Made by a program: the position numbers and the translations under genes. The notes beneath the pieces were generated by a model, which searched no databases, was not told the DNA's origin, and worked only from the letters and a program-made list of their open reading frames with translations. Positions 28,792 through 37,548 of a stretch of 64,000 nt of DNA are shown in pieces (the first letter of the stretch is position 1; each line of letters starts with the position of its first letter). This DNA comes from Yoonia rosea (lineage in GTDB: Bacteria; Pseudomonadota; Alphaproteobacteria; Rhodobacterales; Rhodobacteraceae), in NCBI RefSeq assembly GCF_900156505.1, contig NZ_FTPR01000004.1:62001-126000 (forward strand), written 5' to 3'.

Positions 28792-28805
28792 TTGACACAT
28801 ATCAA
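28792..28805. promoter_or_regulatory. Possible FNR-like box in a divergent promoter region
   Basis: TTGACACATATCAA differs from TTGAT-N4-ATCAA at one base. It lies 88 bases before the autotransporter start and 95 before the MFS gene. It could serve either. Confidence 0.35.
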
Positions 28806-28899
28806 AACTTGAATGTTTTTTTACGGTTGCAGAATTGACAACTGGGCATCTGCAACCAAAGTCTCGCTTTTCGCGATCAGGAGGCGTAAGCGTTTCGAC

Positions 28900-30129
28900 A
28901 TGAAAATTATTCGTCTCGAAGATGCCCGAACCTTACCGCTGTGGCGCAGGCCCACATCGCTTTTGTTTGTGATGGCCATGGCGATGCCTGTTGCCTTTGC
29001 GACATGGTCGGCGCTGCTTAATAACTTTGTGATTGAGGTCGCAAATTTTGATGGCTCGGACATTGGCTGGCTGCATACGGTGCGCGAAATTCCGGGCTTC
29101 TTCGCAATCGGTGTGATTGCTTTGATCATGTTCATCCGCGAGCAGGTCTTGGGGCTGGTCGCGCTGATTATGCTGGGGGCGGCCACGGCTGTGACGGCAC
29201 AATTTCCCGAAATGGCAGGAATTTTGACGGTAACAATGCTGTCGTCTATCGGGTTCCACTACTACGAGACGGTCAATCAATCGCTACAATTGCAGTGGAT
29301 TGACAAGAAGCGGGCCCCACAAACGCTGGGCTGGCTATTGTCGGCGGGATCGGGGGCGACGCTGCTCGTGTATCTGCTGATTGTGCTCAGCTGGGAACGG
29401 TTTGGCCTGACGTACAGCATTGTCTATTGGCTCTCGGGCGGATTTACGGCCGTTGTCGCCACGCTATGTCTGTTGGCTTATCCGCAATTCGAGGCACCGC
29501 ACCCACAGATCAAGAAGATGGTCCTTCGCAAGCGGTATTGGCTTTATTACGCGCTGCAATTCATGTCGGGCGCACGGCGGCAGATTTTTGTCGTCTTTGC
29601 AGGTTTCATGATGGTCGAACAGTTTGGTTTCGCAGTTGACGACATCACCAAGCTCTTCATGTTCACCTTATTGATCAACATGTTTGCAGCGCCCTTGCTG
29701 GGCAAGATCGTGCAAGTCTTTGGTGAACGCCGCGCGCTAGTTTTCGAGTATGTGGGGCTGTGCCTGGTGTTTTTTGCCTATGGTGGCATTTACTATTTCG
29801 GCTGGGGCGTTTTGCTGGCAACGGGGCTCTATATCGTGAACCACCTGTTTTTTAGCCTCGCACTTGCAATCAAGACTTACTTTCAAAAGATCGCTGATCC
29901 GCAGGACATTGCACCCACCGCTGCCGTAGCCTTTACCATCAACCATATTGCGGCGGTGTTTTTGCCGGCAATGCTGGGCTATGTCTGGCTGCAATCGCCG
30001 GGATTGGTGTTCCTGATGGCGGCGGGCATGGCGATTATTTCGCTGTTGCTCTCGCTTTTGATTCCGCGCCATCCGGCCCCCGGTCACGAGACCGTGTTTC
30101 AGGGCCGGTTGTTGGCGGCGGCAGAGTAG
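28900..30129 (+). CDS. MFS-type transporter
   Basis: The 409-residue protein is hydrophobic with about twelve membrane segments in two halves joined by a short basic loop ([13 protein letters not shown] opens the second half). It fits the major facilitator superfamily by topology; no motif tells the substrate. ATG 28900 is chosen because the upstream frame is charged and not membrane-like, and AGGAGG lies about 15 bases before it, which is a rather long distance. msrA follows 53 bases later on the same strand. Confidence 0.78.
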   Translation: MKIIRLEDARTLPLWRRPTSLLFVMAMAMPVAFATWSALLNNFVIEVANFDGSDIGWLHTVREIPGFFAIGVIALIMFIREQVLGLVALIMLGAATAVTAQFPEMAGILTVTMLSSIGFHYYETVNQSLQLQWIDKKRAPQTLGWLLSAGSGATLLVYLLIVLSWERFGLTYSIVYWLSGGFTAVVATLCLLAYPQFEAPHPQIKKMVLRKRYWLYYALQFMSGARRQIFVVFAGFMMVEQFGFAVDDITKLFMFTLLINMFAAPLLGKIVQVFGERRALVFEYVGLCLVFFAYGGIYYFGWGVLLATGLYIVNHLFFSLALAIKTYFQKIADPQDIAPTAAVAFTINHIAAVFLPAMLGYVWLQSPGLVFLMAAGMAIISLLLSLLIPRHPAPGHETVFQGRLLAAAE

Positions 30130-30182
30130 TAAATTCGCCCGACCGCACTATATTACAGGCGAACCTGATAGGAGGCGTTCAT

Positions 30183-30833
30183 ATGTTTTTCATGTCCCGC
30201 GCGAAATCTGAAATGGTGGCCAAGGATGCAGCACTGCCGGGCCGTGCGCATGCGATCCCCACAGCCAAGACACATTACGTGTTCGAAACCCCGCTGACAG
30301 GCGATGTGCCGGCGGGCATGGAAGAAGCCATGTTCGGTATGGGGTGTTTCTGGGGAGTCGAGCGGATGTTCTGGAAGCTGGACGGCGTGCAATCAACGAT
30401 GGTGGGGTATGCGGGCGGCTATACCCCCAACCCGACCTATGAAGAGGTTTGTTCCGGCCAGACCGGCCATAATGAAGTGGTGCGCGTGATTTACGATCCT
30501 GCGGTCATTTCTTACGAGCAATTGCTACAAGTCTTCTGGGAAGGTCATGACCCGACGCAGGGCATGCGCCAAGGTAATGATGCAGGCACGCAGTACCGTT
30601 CCGGTATTTATGCCTATTCAGCGGCACAAAAAGCTGCTGCGGAAGCGGCAAAAGAGGGCTTTGCGCCACGTTTGTCGCAGGCCGGTTATGGTGCGATCAC
30701 GACCGAGATCATCGATGCACCGCCATTCTATTTTGCGGAAGAGTATCACCAGCAATATCTGGCCAAGAACCCCGGTGGTTACTGCGGGATTGGTGGTACG
30801 GGCGTGACCTGCCCGATTGGCGTGGGTGCCTGA
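30183..30833 (+). CDS. msrA: Peptide methionine sulfoxide reductase MsrA
   Basis: The 216-residue protein carries the MsrA catalytic motif GMGCFWGVE and the downstream [23 protein letters not shown] and [19 protein letters not shown] motifs; the C-terminal cysteines can act as resolving residues. It has an N-terminal extension of about 45 residues seen in the longer MsrA forms. It reduces methionine-S-sulfoxide in oxidised proteins. AGGAGG lies six bases before the ATG. The next gene overlaps its end. Confidence 0.96.
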   Translation: MFFMSRAKSEMVAKDAALPGRAHAIPTAKTHYVFETPLTGDVPAGMEEAMFGMGCFWGVERMFWKLDGVQSTMVGYAGGYTPNPTYEEVCSGQTGHNEVVRVIYDPAVISYEQLLQVFWEGHDPTQGMRQGNDAGTQYRSGIYAYSAAQKAAAEAAKEGFAPRLSQAGYGAITTEIIDAPPFYFAEEYHQQYLAKNPGGYCGIGGTGVTCPIGVGA

Positions 30834-31575
30834 CACGCGCGATACACTTCATCTTGCCGCACGCATCCTGCTGCTGCCTGTCCTGCTCGGGCAAGCGGCG
30901 TTTGTGCGCAAACGCTATATTGCATTGCCGGAACCAACGGGGGATCGCACAGGGACAATCGGACACGGGCCGCCACTGCGGCTTTTGATCCTTGGTGATA
31001 GCTCTGCTGTGGGGGTAGGTGTCGCGCGGCAAGAGCAGGCTTTGCTGGGGCAGTTGACCGCGCATTTGTCCACTCATGCGACCGTGACATATCACCTGCA
31101 CGCTGTGACCGGTGCCAAGACATCGGACGTATTGGCTTGGCTCGATACGCTGCAAGAAGGGCCATATGATGTTGTTGTCACGGCTTTGGGCGTAAATGAC
31201 GTCACAAAGGCAGTGTCACGCAGACGATGGCAACGACAACAAACAGCTTTGCTTGATCGGCTGACGACACAGTTTGGTGCACGTAAGATCGTGGTCTCCG
31301 GCCTGCCGCCGATGGGCCAGTTCCCGCTTTTGCCACACCCGCTGCGCTGGGTATTGGGGCGTCAGGCGGCCCGCTTTGACAGGCATCTGGAGGCCATTGT
31401 CGCGGCACGACCGGCCTGTGTCATAGCCCGCATTGATCTGGGACTGGATGAAATGAACATGTCCGAGGACGGGTTCCACCCCGGCCCTGTGGTCTATGCG
31501 GCGTGGGCCGACGCGATCGCGCGGATCATACTTGCAGACCGCGAACTGCTTGACGGGATGCAGGGCGCGCCATAA
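30826..31575 (+). CDS. SGNH/GDSL hydrolase-family protein
   Basis: The 249-residue protein has the SGNH blocks in order: [13 protein letters not shown] with the serine nucleophile, the block III asparagine in [10 protein letters not shown], and the C-terminal DGFHPG with catalytic Asp and His. These enzymes are esterases or acyl hydrolases. The start is unsure: GTG 30826 overlaps the msrA stop by eight bases, and TTG 30817 is an alternative. No signal peptide is clear, although a hydrophobic stretch ([14 protein letters not shown]) lies near the start. The substrate is unknown. Confidence 0.82.
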   Translation: MPDTRDTLHLAARILLLPVLLGQAAFVRKRYIALPEPTGDRTGTIGHGPPLRLLILGDSSAVGVGVARQEQALLGQLTAHLSTHATVTYHLHAVTGAKTSDVLAWLDTLQEGPYDVVVTALGVNDVTKAVSRRRWQRQQTALLDRLTTQFGARKIVVSGLPPMGQFPLLPHPLRWVLGRQAARFDRHLEAIVAARPACVIARIDLGLDEMNMSEDGFHPGPVVYAAWADAIARIILADRELLDGMQGAP

Positions 31576-31602
31576 CGGAAAGTGAACAAACGCAAGGGCA
31601 AG

Positions 31603-32484
31603 ATGATGATTACCTATTCGGCTTTGACAACGATCACCGGCGAAGACCCGGCCTATGCTCTGGCTGAAGCCATCGAAGGGCTGGAACCGGAACCGACAGG
31701 CGTAGGTGTTTTCGAGATCGAAGACGGATCGGGCCTTTGGGAGGTCGCGGCCTATTTCATGGATTGGCCCGATGCCGGTGCACTTGCGGTGTTGTCGGCG
31801 CTCTACGACGCCAAGCCCTTCAATATCTCTGAAATTCCCGAGCAGGATTGGGTGTCAAAGGTGCAGCGGGAACTGTCCCCCGTGCAGGCAGGGCGGTTCT
31901 TTGTGTATGGTTCGCACGATGCAGATAAGGTGCCTGCTGACAAGATCCCCTTGTTGATTGATGCGGCTATGGCCTTTGGCACGGGACATCATGGCACGAC
32001 GAAGGGCTGCCTGGAGGCTTTCGACAAGCTGCTGACAGATGGTTTCGCCGGAAAGAATATCCTCGATGTGGGTTGCGGCACAGCGGTGCTTGCGATGGCT
32101 GCGGCTAAGGTGCTGCCTCACGCGGTTCTGGCCAGTGATATTGACCCGACTGCCGTGGAAGTGGCGCAGGCCAATGTTGTCAGCAACGGGCTGCAGGACC
32201 GCGTGAACTGCGTTGTCGCAGCCGGTTTCGGTGCGCCTGTCTTGAAAGACAGCGCGCCCTACGACCTGATCTTCGCAAATATCCTGAAGGCTCCGCTGAT
32301 CGGTCTGGCGCCGGATATGGGGGCAAGTATTGCTGATGGCGGCTATGCGATTCTGTCAGGGATTCTCAATGAGCAGGCTGACGAGGTCATCGCTGTCTAT
32401 GCCGAAAACGGGTTCAATCTGATGGAACGCCACGTAATTGTTGACTGGACGACACTAATTTTACGCAGAATTTTGTCCAATTAG
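31603..32484 (+). CDS. prmA: Ribosomal protein L11 methyltransferase-like (PrmA)
   Basis: The 293-residue protein has the N-terminal substrate-recognition part with FEIEDGSGLWEVAAY and a Rossmann methyltransferase core with AMAFGTGHHGTTKGCL and NILDVGCGTAVLAMAA, then LIFANILKAPL (the N-x-L-K catalytic-type motif). These are PrmA landmarks. PrmA adds methyl groups to ribosomal protein L11 using S-adenosylmethionine. ATG 31603 and ATG 31606 follow GGGCAAG directly; the upstream frame from 31582 is less likely. The gene begins 28 bases after the SGNH gene. Confidence 0.93.
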   Translation: MMITYSALTTITGEDPAYALAEAIEGLEPEPTGVGVFEIEDGSGLWEVAAYFMDWPDAGALAVLSALYDAKPFNISEIPEQDWVSKVQRELSPVQAGRFFVYGSHDADKVPADKIPLLIDAAMAFGTGHHGTTKGCLEAFDKLLTDGFAGKNILDVGCGTAVLAMAAAKVLPHAVLASDIDPTAVEVAQANVVSNGLQDRVNCVVAAGFGAPVLKDSAPYDLIFANILKAPLIGLAPDMGASIADGGYAILSGILNEQADEVIAVYAENGFNLMERHVIVDWTTLILRRILSN

Positions 32485-32500
32485 CGCCTTATTGCCAAGA

Positions 32501-32516
32501 TTAATTGAAATTTAAC
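32501..32516 (+). promoter_or_regulatory. CtrA binding site (perfect TTAA-N7-TTAAC)
   Basis: TTAATTGAAATTTAAC matches the full CtrA consensus TTAA-N7-TTAAC exactly. It lies 68 bases upstream of the GTG start of the small membrane protein gene and just after prmA, in the right place to act as its promoter element. Confidence 0.7.
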
Positions 32517-32583
32517 TAGGCTAATGCGAACGTTTACAAATAGTTGTATTGTTAGTGATGATCAAACTTTGGAGGATGATTCG

Positions 32584-32931
32584 GTGCAAGCCCACGTCCC
32601 TTTTGATAAAAGACTGAAAAAGATCGTCCGTCGCCATGAGAAAATGGCGAATGGCGTTGTGCGTACAGTAAACTCTGACGGGTTGATCGTGGCCAAGCCA
32701 CGGCTCTACCGCCCGCGCTTCCCGCTCAAAGGTCTGTTGGCCGTTCTCTTCCTTGGCTTCCTCTTCAAGGGGTTCCTTTTCGCTTATCTGGGCGAAGCAG
32801 CTTACGGCGAACGTGTTGCGGCGCTGCAGGGCGGTTCCGTACTTGAACAGGCGGGCGCTTGGGTCATGCAACCCGATCCTGTGACAATGCTTGCAGCGAC
32901 GGGTATCGCGACAGTGCTGCCCCAGAACTAA
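32584..32931 (+). CDS. Small single-helix membrane protein of unknown function
   Basis: The 115-residue protein is not one I recognise. A basic N-terminal part (DKRLKKIVRRHEKMANGVVR) precedes one membrane helix (about residues 48-70, LLAVLFLGFLFKGFLFAYL) and a short C-terminal domain with AGAWVMQPDPVT. The start is set by GGAGG eight bases before GTG 32584, a strong site, whereas the upstream ATG at 32524 has none. A perfect CtrA box lies 68 bases upstream, which suggests that the gene belongs to the CtrA regulon. A terminator follows immediately. Confidence 0.72.
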   Translation: MQAHVPFDKRLKKIVRRHEKMANGVVRTVNSDGLIVAKPRLYRPRFPLKGLLAVLFLGFLFKGFLFAYLGEAAYGERVAALQGGSVLEQAGAWVMQPDPVTMLAATGIATVLPQN

Positions 32932-32952
32932 TCAACGGTACCAGACAAACGA

Positions 32953-32983
32953 AAAGGCCGCGTTCCAACTGAACGCGGCCTTT
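32953..32983. terminator. Bidirectional rho-independent terminator
   Basis: AAAGGCCGCGTT, a seven-base loop, then AACGCGGCCTTT form a perfect 12-bp stem with A and T tracts on both sides. It separates the membrane-protein gene (plus) from the DUF1127 gene (minus), serving both. Confidence 0.9.
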
Positions 32984-33005
32984 CGCTTTTGGTCAGTCGC
33001 TTTGC

Positions 33006-33221
33006 TTAGCGTGCGGTACGTGTCGCGATTTCTTCGATATCGCCGTATGTCAGGCCGATATCGTCCAGTTCACGGGCTGTCAGTTTGGACAGTGAGTTGC
33101 GCGTGATGCGGGCGTCGTTCCATGCAGCAACGGCGCTGAACATGTTCATGAAGAAACCAGAAATTTTGCCAGCGGATTGGCCAGCGACGGGGCGGGTTGT
33201 GTCAAAAGAGGCCATGGCCAT
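33006..33221 (-). CDS. DUF1127-family small protein
   Basis: The 71-residue protein ends with the DUF1127 core: WNDARITRNSLSKLTARELD, followed by DIGLTYGDIEEIATRTAR. DUF1127 proteins are small, basic and arginine-rich; several in alphaproteobacteria act in RNA turnover, phosphate or carbon regulation, but this member is unstudied as far as I know. ATG 33221 and ATG 33215 are both possible starts. It shares a 304-base upstream region with ruvC, which is transcribed the other way. Confidence 0.85.
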   Translation of the reverse strand: MAMASFDTTRPVAGQSAGKISGFFMNMFSAVAAWNDARITRNSLSKLTARELDDIGLTYGDIEEIATRTAR

Positions 33222-33525
33222 ATTCCTATTGTCTATGCTGCAGGTGCAGCGTTGATCCGATAGGGGGCATCTAGGAGGGAAAGCGCGGGTTGACTAGTGC
33301 CATCTTAGCATGGGTCATATGCGTTTTCATCATGCCTTATTTTTGTGCATATGCTGCCGCAAAGTATTTATTTATAAGGGTTTAACGGAGGCGCTTTTCA
33401 CCCTCCGAGTGCCGTATTCAGACGGTGTGACCTTTTCGGCGCATAACTGGCGCTATGCCAAGCCTCTTGGTCTTTGTTCGCGTTTTGTGCTAGCGATACA
33501 ATCAGAACAAAAAAAGAGGCGAGCG
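33222..33525. other. 304-bp divergent intergenic region (DUF1127 / ruvC)
   Basis: No gene is seen. The region holds an inverted repeat CATATGC (33316-33322) and GCATATG (33347-33353), an AT-rich stretch with TATAAA on the minus strand at 33371-33376 that could be the DUF1127 -10 box, and the ruvC promoter with a LexA-like box near 33476-33490. The frame open upstream of ruvC from 33310 has no ribosome-binding site. Confidence 0.6.
33474..33502 (+). promoter_or_regulatory. ruvCAB promoter with LexA-like SOS box
   Basis: TTGTTC, 17 bases, then TACAAT form a good sigma-70 promoter 23 bases before the ruvC ATG. Inside it, GTTCGCGTTTTGTGC (33476-33490) matches the alphaproteobacterial LexA box GTTC-N7-GTTC with one mismatch and sits between the -35 and -10 boxes, where LexA would block RNA polymerase. 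Confidence 0.6.
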
Positions 33526-34032
33526 ATGCGTGTTTTGGGGATCGATCCGGGCCTGCGGAATATGGGGTGGGGCATCATCGACGTGGCCGGATCACGGCTG
33601 ACACATGTGGCCAACGGGATCTGTCACTCGCAGGTGGGCGACATGGCGGACCGCCTATTGTCGTTGCATCAGCAACTGACCGCAGTCTTGCAAAAGTACC
33701 AGCCACAGGCGGCGGCAGTCGAACAGACCTTTGTGAACAAAGACGGTGCTGGGACCCTGAAACTGGGGCAGGCGCGCGGTATTGCGATGCTGGTGCCAGC
33801 GCAGGCAGGGCTTGTTGTTGGGGAATACGCCCCCAATGCTGTCAAGAAGGCCGTGGTGGGTGTTGGCCATGCTGACAAGGTCCAGGTCGCCCATATGGTC
33901 AAAGTGCAATTGCCCGGCGTGCAACTGGCCGGACCTGATGCCGCCGATGCGCTTGCCATCGCGATTTGTCATTCGTTTCATGTACAGTCTTCCAGCAGCC
34001 TTGCTGCCGCATTGGCAAAGGCTGGCGCATGA
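33526..34032 (+). CDS. ruvC: Holliday junction resolvase RuvC
   Basis: The 168-residue endonuclease has the RuvC acidic residues at the expected places: [13 protein letters not shown] with Asp7 region, [10 protein letters not shown], and the final [13 protein letters not shown]. It cuts Holliday junctions in recombination repair. ATG 33526 follows AGAGGCGAG closely and gives the canonical MRVLGIDPG start. The stop codon overlaps the ruvA start by four bases. Confidence 0.97.
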   Translation: MRVLGIDPGLRNMGWGIIDVAGSRLTHVANGICHSQVGDMADRLLSLHQQLTAVLQKYQPQAAAVEQTFVNKDGAGTLKLGQARGIAMLVPAQAGLVVGEYAPNAVKKAVVGVGHADKVQVAHMVKVQLPGVQLAGPDAADALAIAICHSFHVQSSSSLAAALAKAGA

Positions 34033-34688
34033 TTGGCAAGATTGCAGGACGGCTGGACTATCGCAGCACGGATCATGTGCTGATTGATGTGCGCGGCGTG
34101 GGCTATATTGTTTACGTCTCTGATCGCGTCATGGCGGGGCTGCCTGCCAATGGTGAGGCGGTGGCGCTTTACACGGATTTGTTGGTCCGCGAAGACAACT
34201 TGCAGCTTTTCGGTTTTACAACGCTCGTGGAAAAGGAATGGCACCGTCTATTGATGTCGGTGCAGGGGATCGGGGCCAAGGCGTCGATGGCGATCTTGGG
34301 CACTTTGGGGGCCGATGGCGTCAGCCGCGCGATTGCGCTGGGCGATTGGAATGCTGTGGCCAAGGCCAAAGGTGTCGGCCCCAAAACCGCGCAGCGCGTG
34401 ACGATTGAATTAAAGGACAAGGCCCACGGTGTGATGGCGATGGGTGGATCTGTCGCCGAGGCGCTGGGCGATGACGTGATCGAGGTGGGTGCGCCCAAAG
34501 CCCCGCGTAAGGCGGCAGTATCACAGGGCAATCCGGCAAGTGCAGAGGCGTTGTCGGCGCTTGGGAACCTTGGCTATGCGCCGGGTGAGGCGGCGAGTGC
34601 TGTGGCTGAAGCAGCAGGGGCCACGCCGGATGCGGATACATCGACCATGATCCGTGCTGCCTTGAAATTGCTGGCACCAAAGGGGTAG
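34029..34688 (+). CDS. ruvA: Holliday junction branch-migration protein RuvA
   Basis: The 219-residue protein opens with [20 protein letters not shown] (the OB-fold), contains the helix-hairpin-helix region [17 protein letters not shown] and [17 protein letters not shown], and ends with the third domain that meets RuvB. It holds the four-way junction for RuvB. ATG 34029 overlaps the ruvC stop as ATGA. The same-frame ORF extends further upstream inside ruvC but that part is not the protein. Confidence 0.97.
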   Translation: MIGKIAGRLDYRSTDHVLIDVRGVGYIVYVSDRVMAGLPANGEAVALYTDLLVREDNLQLFGFTTLVEKEWHRLLMSVQGIGAKASMAILGTLGADGVSRAIALGDWNAVAKAKGVGPKTAQRVTIELKDKAHGVMAMGGSVAEALGDDVIEVGAPKAPRKAAVSQGNPASAEALSALGNLGYAPGEAASAVAEAAGATPDADTSTMIRAALKLLAPKG

Positions 34689-34691
34689 GGG

Positions 34692-35717
34692 ATGGCGATG
34701 GACCAGCCTGACCCAACATTGCGCGCGGCCCCGCGGCCAGAGGATGAAGACCGCGCGCTGCGGCCGCAGACGCTCGACGCGTTTATCGGTCAGCAGGCGG
34801 CGCGGGCCAACCTCTCGGTGTTTCTGGAAAGTGCCCGCAGGCGTGGTGAGGCGATGGATCACACGCTGTTTCACGGACCGCCCGGCTTGGGTAAGACGAC
34901 GCTTGCCCAGATCATGGCGCGCGAATTGGGGGTGAATTTCCGGATGACCTCTGGGCCGGTTCTGGCCAAGGCGGGTGATCTTGCGGCGATCCTGACCAAT
35001 CTGGAGGCGCGGGATGTCTTGTTCATTGACGAAATTCACCGCCTCAATCCAGCGGTGGAAGAAGTCCTGTATCCGGCACTCGAGGATTTCGAACTTGATC
35101 TGGTGATCGGCGAGGGGCCTGCGGCCCGCACCGTGCGTATTGAATTGCAGCCCTTTACGTTGGTGGGTGCAACCACACGGATGGGGCTTTTGACGACACC
35201 ATTACGTGACCGTTTTGGTATCCCGACACGGTTGGAATTCTATACCGAAGACGAACTGCACGAAATCGTCACGCGCGGCGCGCGATTGATGGGCGCACCT
35301 GCCGCCCCTGAGGGCGCGCGCGAGATCGCCCGCCGCGCCCGTGGTACGCCGCGGATTGCAGGGCGTTTGCTGCGCCGTGTCGTGGATTTTGCCATTGTTG
35401 ACGGCGATGGCACCGTAACCCAAGCCATTGCGGACAGTGCACTGACCCGTCTGGGCGTGGATCATCTGGGTCTTGATAATGCCGACCGCCGCTATTTGCG
35501 TTTGATTGCGGAAAGCTATGGCGGTGGGCCTGTGGGGGTTGAAACGCTTTCAGCGGCCTTGTCGGAAAGTCGTGATAGTCTGGAAGATGTGATCGAGCCG
35601 TATCTGCTGCAAAAGGGGCTGATCCAGCGCACACCACGTGGCCGGATGCTGGCACAGCTGGCTTGGACGCATTTGGGGCTGAACGCGCCCAAATCGCAGA
35701 CGGATTTGTTTGGATGA
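34692..35717 (+). CDS. ruvB: Holliday junction branch-migration helicase RuvB
   Basis: The 341-residue AAA+ motor has Walker [12 protein letters not shown], Walker [11 protein letters not shown], the sensor region [19 protein letters not shown] and a winged-helix C-terminal DNA-binding domain ending with [11 protein letters not shown]. It drives branch migration with RuvA. It begins three bases after the ruvA stop. ATG 34692 and the ATG six bases later are both possible starts. Confidence 0.97.
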   Translation: MAMDQPDPTLRAAPRPEDEDRALRPQTLDAFIGQQAARANLSVFLESARRRGEAMDHTLFHGPPGLGKTTLAQIMARELGVNFRMTSGPVLAKAGDLAAILTNLEARDVLFIDEIHRLNPAVEEVLYPALEDFELDLVIGEGPAARTVRIELQPFTLVGATTRMGLLTTPLRDRFGIPTRLEFYTEDELHEIVTRGARLMGAPAAPEGAREIARRARGTPRIAGRLLRRVVDFAIVDGDGTVTQAIADSALTRLGVDHLGLDNADRRYLRLIAESYGGGPVGVETLSAALSESRDSLEDVIEPYLLQKGLIQRTPRGRMLAQLAWTHLGLNAPKSQTDLFG

Positions 35718-35746
35718 GCGGGCAGATGCCTCCGGCGGAAGTTTGA
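35718..35746 (+). repeat. Possible degenerate REP-like motif
   Basis: The 29 bases between ruvB and the next gene include GATGCCTCCGGCGGAAGTTT, which recalls the short GC-rich motif often seen after genes in Rhodobacteraceae. The GGCGGAAG part could also be the ribosome-binding site of the next gene. The resemblance is from memory and unchecked. Confidence 0.3.
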
Positions 35747-36376
35747 ATGGACATGGAAAATCAGGCAATAGAACAGCTTTTTACCCGTGCGGATGGGTCC
35801 TATGTGTTTGCCCGCTGGGGGCGTCCCATTGTTCCTGTGGTGTTCGGGGTCGATGATGCCTCGCTGGCGGTGTTCAAAGGCGCAATCGAAGCTGTGGTGA
35901 CACTGGCGTCGCATCAGATGGCCGAGACGGATATGGAGTTGGGTGCAAACCTGATGATCTTTTTCTGTCAGGATTGGGATGAGATGACCGAGGTCCCGCA
36001 TCTGGATAAGTTGGTGCCTGATCTTGCGCCGTTGGTTGGGCGTTTGAAGCAGGCCGACGCCAATCAATACCGGATTTTCCGGTTTGATAAAGCGGGCGCG
36101 ATACGGGCGGCCTTTGTGTTCTTGCGCATGGATGATCATCTGGCGGCAGTGCCTGCGGATACCTTGGCGCTAAGCCAGGCCGTGCAGACAATATTATTGT
36201 GGTCGGATACGGCATTTGACGAGGTGCCGCCTTTGGCGATGATTGAGGGCAAGGCTATGTTGCGTCCTGAAGTCGCGGATGTGATCCGTGCGGCCTACGA
36301 TCCGGTGATGCCGGCAATGGCGCGCGATGCCAGCCATGCTTTGCGTATTGCAGCACGGGTGCACAAGGCGTCATGA
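35747..36376 (+). CDS. Conserved-looking protein of unknown function
   Basis: The 209-residue protein is soluble, acidic and without signal peptide, membrane helix or motif that I know. Tryptophans and short hydrophobic strands (YVFARWGRPIVPVVFGVD; ANLMIFFCQDWDEM) alternate with helices in the second half, suggesting a single mixed alpha/beta domain. GGCGGAAG precedes ATG 35747. It sits between ruvB and ybgC, 29 bases after ruvB, and overlaps the ybgC start by four bases, so it is translated with the ybgC-tol genes. That coupling hints at an envelope or lipid role, but nothing proves it. Confidence 0.7.
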   Translation: MDMENQAIEQLFTRADGSYVFARWGRPIVPVVFGVDDASLAVFKGAIEAVVTLASHQMAETDMELGANLMIFFCQDWDEMTEVPHLDKLVPDLAPLVGRLKQADANQYRIFRFDKAGAIRAAFVFLRMDDHLAAVPADTLALSQAVQTILLWSDTAFDEVPPLAMIEGKAMLRPEVADVIRAAYDPVMPAMARDASHALRIAARVHKAS

Positions 36377-36759
36377 GCCATCAATTCCCCATCCGCGTCT
36401 ATTATGAAGACACTGATCTGGCAGGCATTGTCTATTACGCCAATTACCTGAAATTCATCGAACGCGCGCGCAGTGAATGGGTGCGCGAGCTGGGCATCGA
36501 TCAGGTGCAGATGAAAGCGGATGGGCTGGTGTTTGCTGTGCGCCGCGTTGAGGCCGATTATCTGCTTCCGGCGAAATACGATGATGAACTTGTCGTTCAC
36601 ACTTCGATGGAGCCCGGATCGGGTGCGCGCCTCGTCGTTCGGCAAGACGTCATGCGCGGTGACACCCTGCTGTTTTCCGCGATTGTCACCATCATTTGCA
36701 TGACTGTTGAGGGTGCTGTGGCCCGTCTTCCGGCAGTGATCCGCCGGTTTGTGCATTAA
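36373..36759 (+). CDS. ybgC: Acyl-CoA thioesterase YbgC (Tol-Pal associated)
   Basis: The 128-residue hot-dog fold protein has the YbgC/4-hydroxybenzoyl-CoA thioesterase active-site signature YYEDTDLAGIVYYANYLKF with the catalytic aspartate, then IERARSEW. It hydrolyses acyl-CoA thioesters and is normally encoded at the head of the tol-pal cluster, as here. It overlaps the end of the preceding unknown gene by four bases. Confidence 0.94.
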   Translation: MSHQFPIRVYYEDTDLAGIVYYANYLKFIERARSEWVRELGIDQVQMKADGLVFAVRRVEADYLLPAKYDDELVVHTSMEPGSGARLVVRQDVMRGDTLLFSAIVTIICMTVEGAVARLPAVIRRFVH

Positions 36760-36872
36760 AAACCGCGTTATTTCGCGAACGTGATGCGGGATTGGTTGGA
36801 TTTCTTTTTCCTGATGCGATACGCTTGCGAATAATCAGAGCCCAAAATCGGGCCTATAGGCAGAGCAGGCAT

Positions 36873-37547
36873 ATGGAAGCAGCACACGAATTCACTATGT
36901 GGGCGTTGTTCGCGCGCGCCACAATTACCGTTAAACTGGTCATGATCATGTTGGTCGCAGCCTCCGTTTGGTGCTGGGCTGTGATTATTGACAAGACGAT
37001 CCAATATCGCAAAGCGCGCGCCGAGGCCGAGATTTTTGACCGGGCCTTCTGGTCAGGTGAGCCGCTGGACGGATTGTTTGACCAGATCGGGGCCGACCCC
37101 GAAGGGGCTTCGGAAAAGATATTTGCCGCCGGGATGCTGGAATGGCGTCGGTCACACCGGCAAGACGGCGGATTGATTGCGGGTGCGACCGCGCGGATTG
37201 ACCGGTCGATGGATGTGGCGATCGTGAAAGAGGCAGCGCGCTTGCAAAAGGGTCTGCCGATCCTCGCGACTGTGGGCTCCACCGCTCCGTTTGTCGGTCT
37301 GTTTGGAACCGTCTGGGGCATCATGAATGCCTTTATCGAGATCGCCGAAGCGCAGACAACCAATCTGGCTGTTGTTGCGCCCGGCATCGCCGAGGCGTTG
37401 TTGGCGACGGGTCTTGGCCTTCTGGCCGCGATCCCGGCGGTGATTTATTACAACAAGCTTTCATCGGATAGTGACCAGATCGTCAGCGGCTATGAGGCTT
37501 TTGCCGATGAGTTCGCCACGATCCTGAGCCGCCAGTTGGATAGCTGA
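36873..37547 (+). CDS. tolQ: Tol-Pal system proton channel subunit TolQ
   Basis: The 224-residue inner-membrane protein belongs to the MotA/TolQ/ExbB family. It has a first helix (KLVMIMLVAASVWCWAVII), a large cytoplasmic loop, and two helices near the end with LATVGSTAPFVGLFGTVWG and TGLGLLAAIPAVI. With TolR it uses the proton gradient to power TolA. ATG 36873 gives a normal N-terminus; the longer frame from 36792 has an unlikely leader. It is 113 bases after ybgC. Confidence 0.95.
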   Translation: MEAAHEFTMWALFARATITVKLVMIMLVAASVWCWAVIIDKTIQYRKARAEAEIFDRAFWSGEPLDGLFDQIGADPEGASEKIFAAGMLEWRRSHRQDGGLIAGATARIDRSMDVAIVKEAARLQKGLPILATVGSTAPFVGLFGTVWGIMNAFIEIAEAQTTNLAVVAPGIAEALLATGLGLLAAIPAVIYYNKLSSDSDQIVSGYEAFADEFATILSRQLDS

Positions 37548-37548
37548 G

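Noticed and set aside
33310..33525. N-terminal extension of ruvC from 33310
   Set aside because: It lacks a ribosome-binding site, contains the promoter and the LexA-like box, and RuvC proteins start at MRVLGIDPG.
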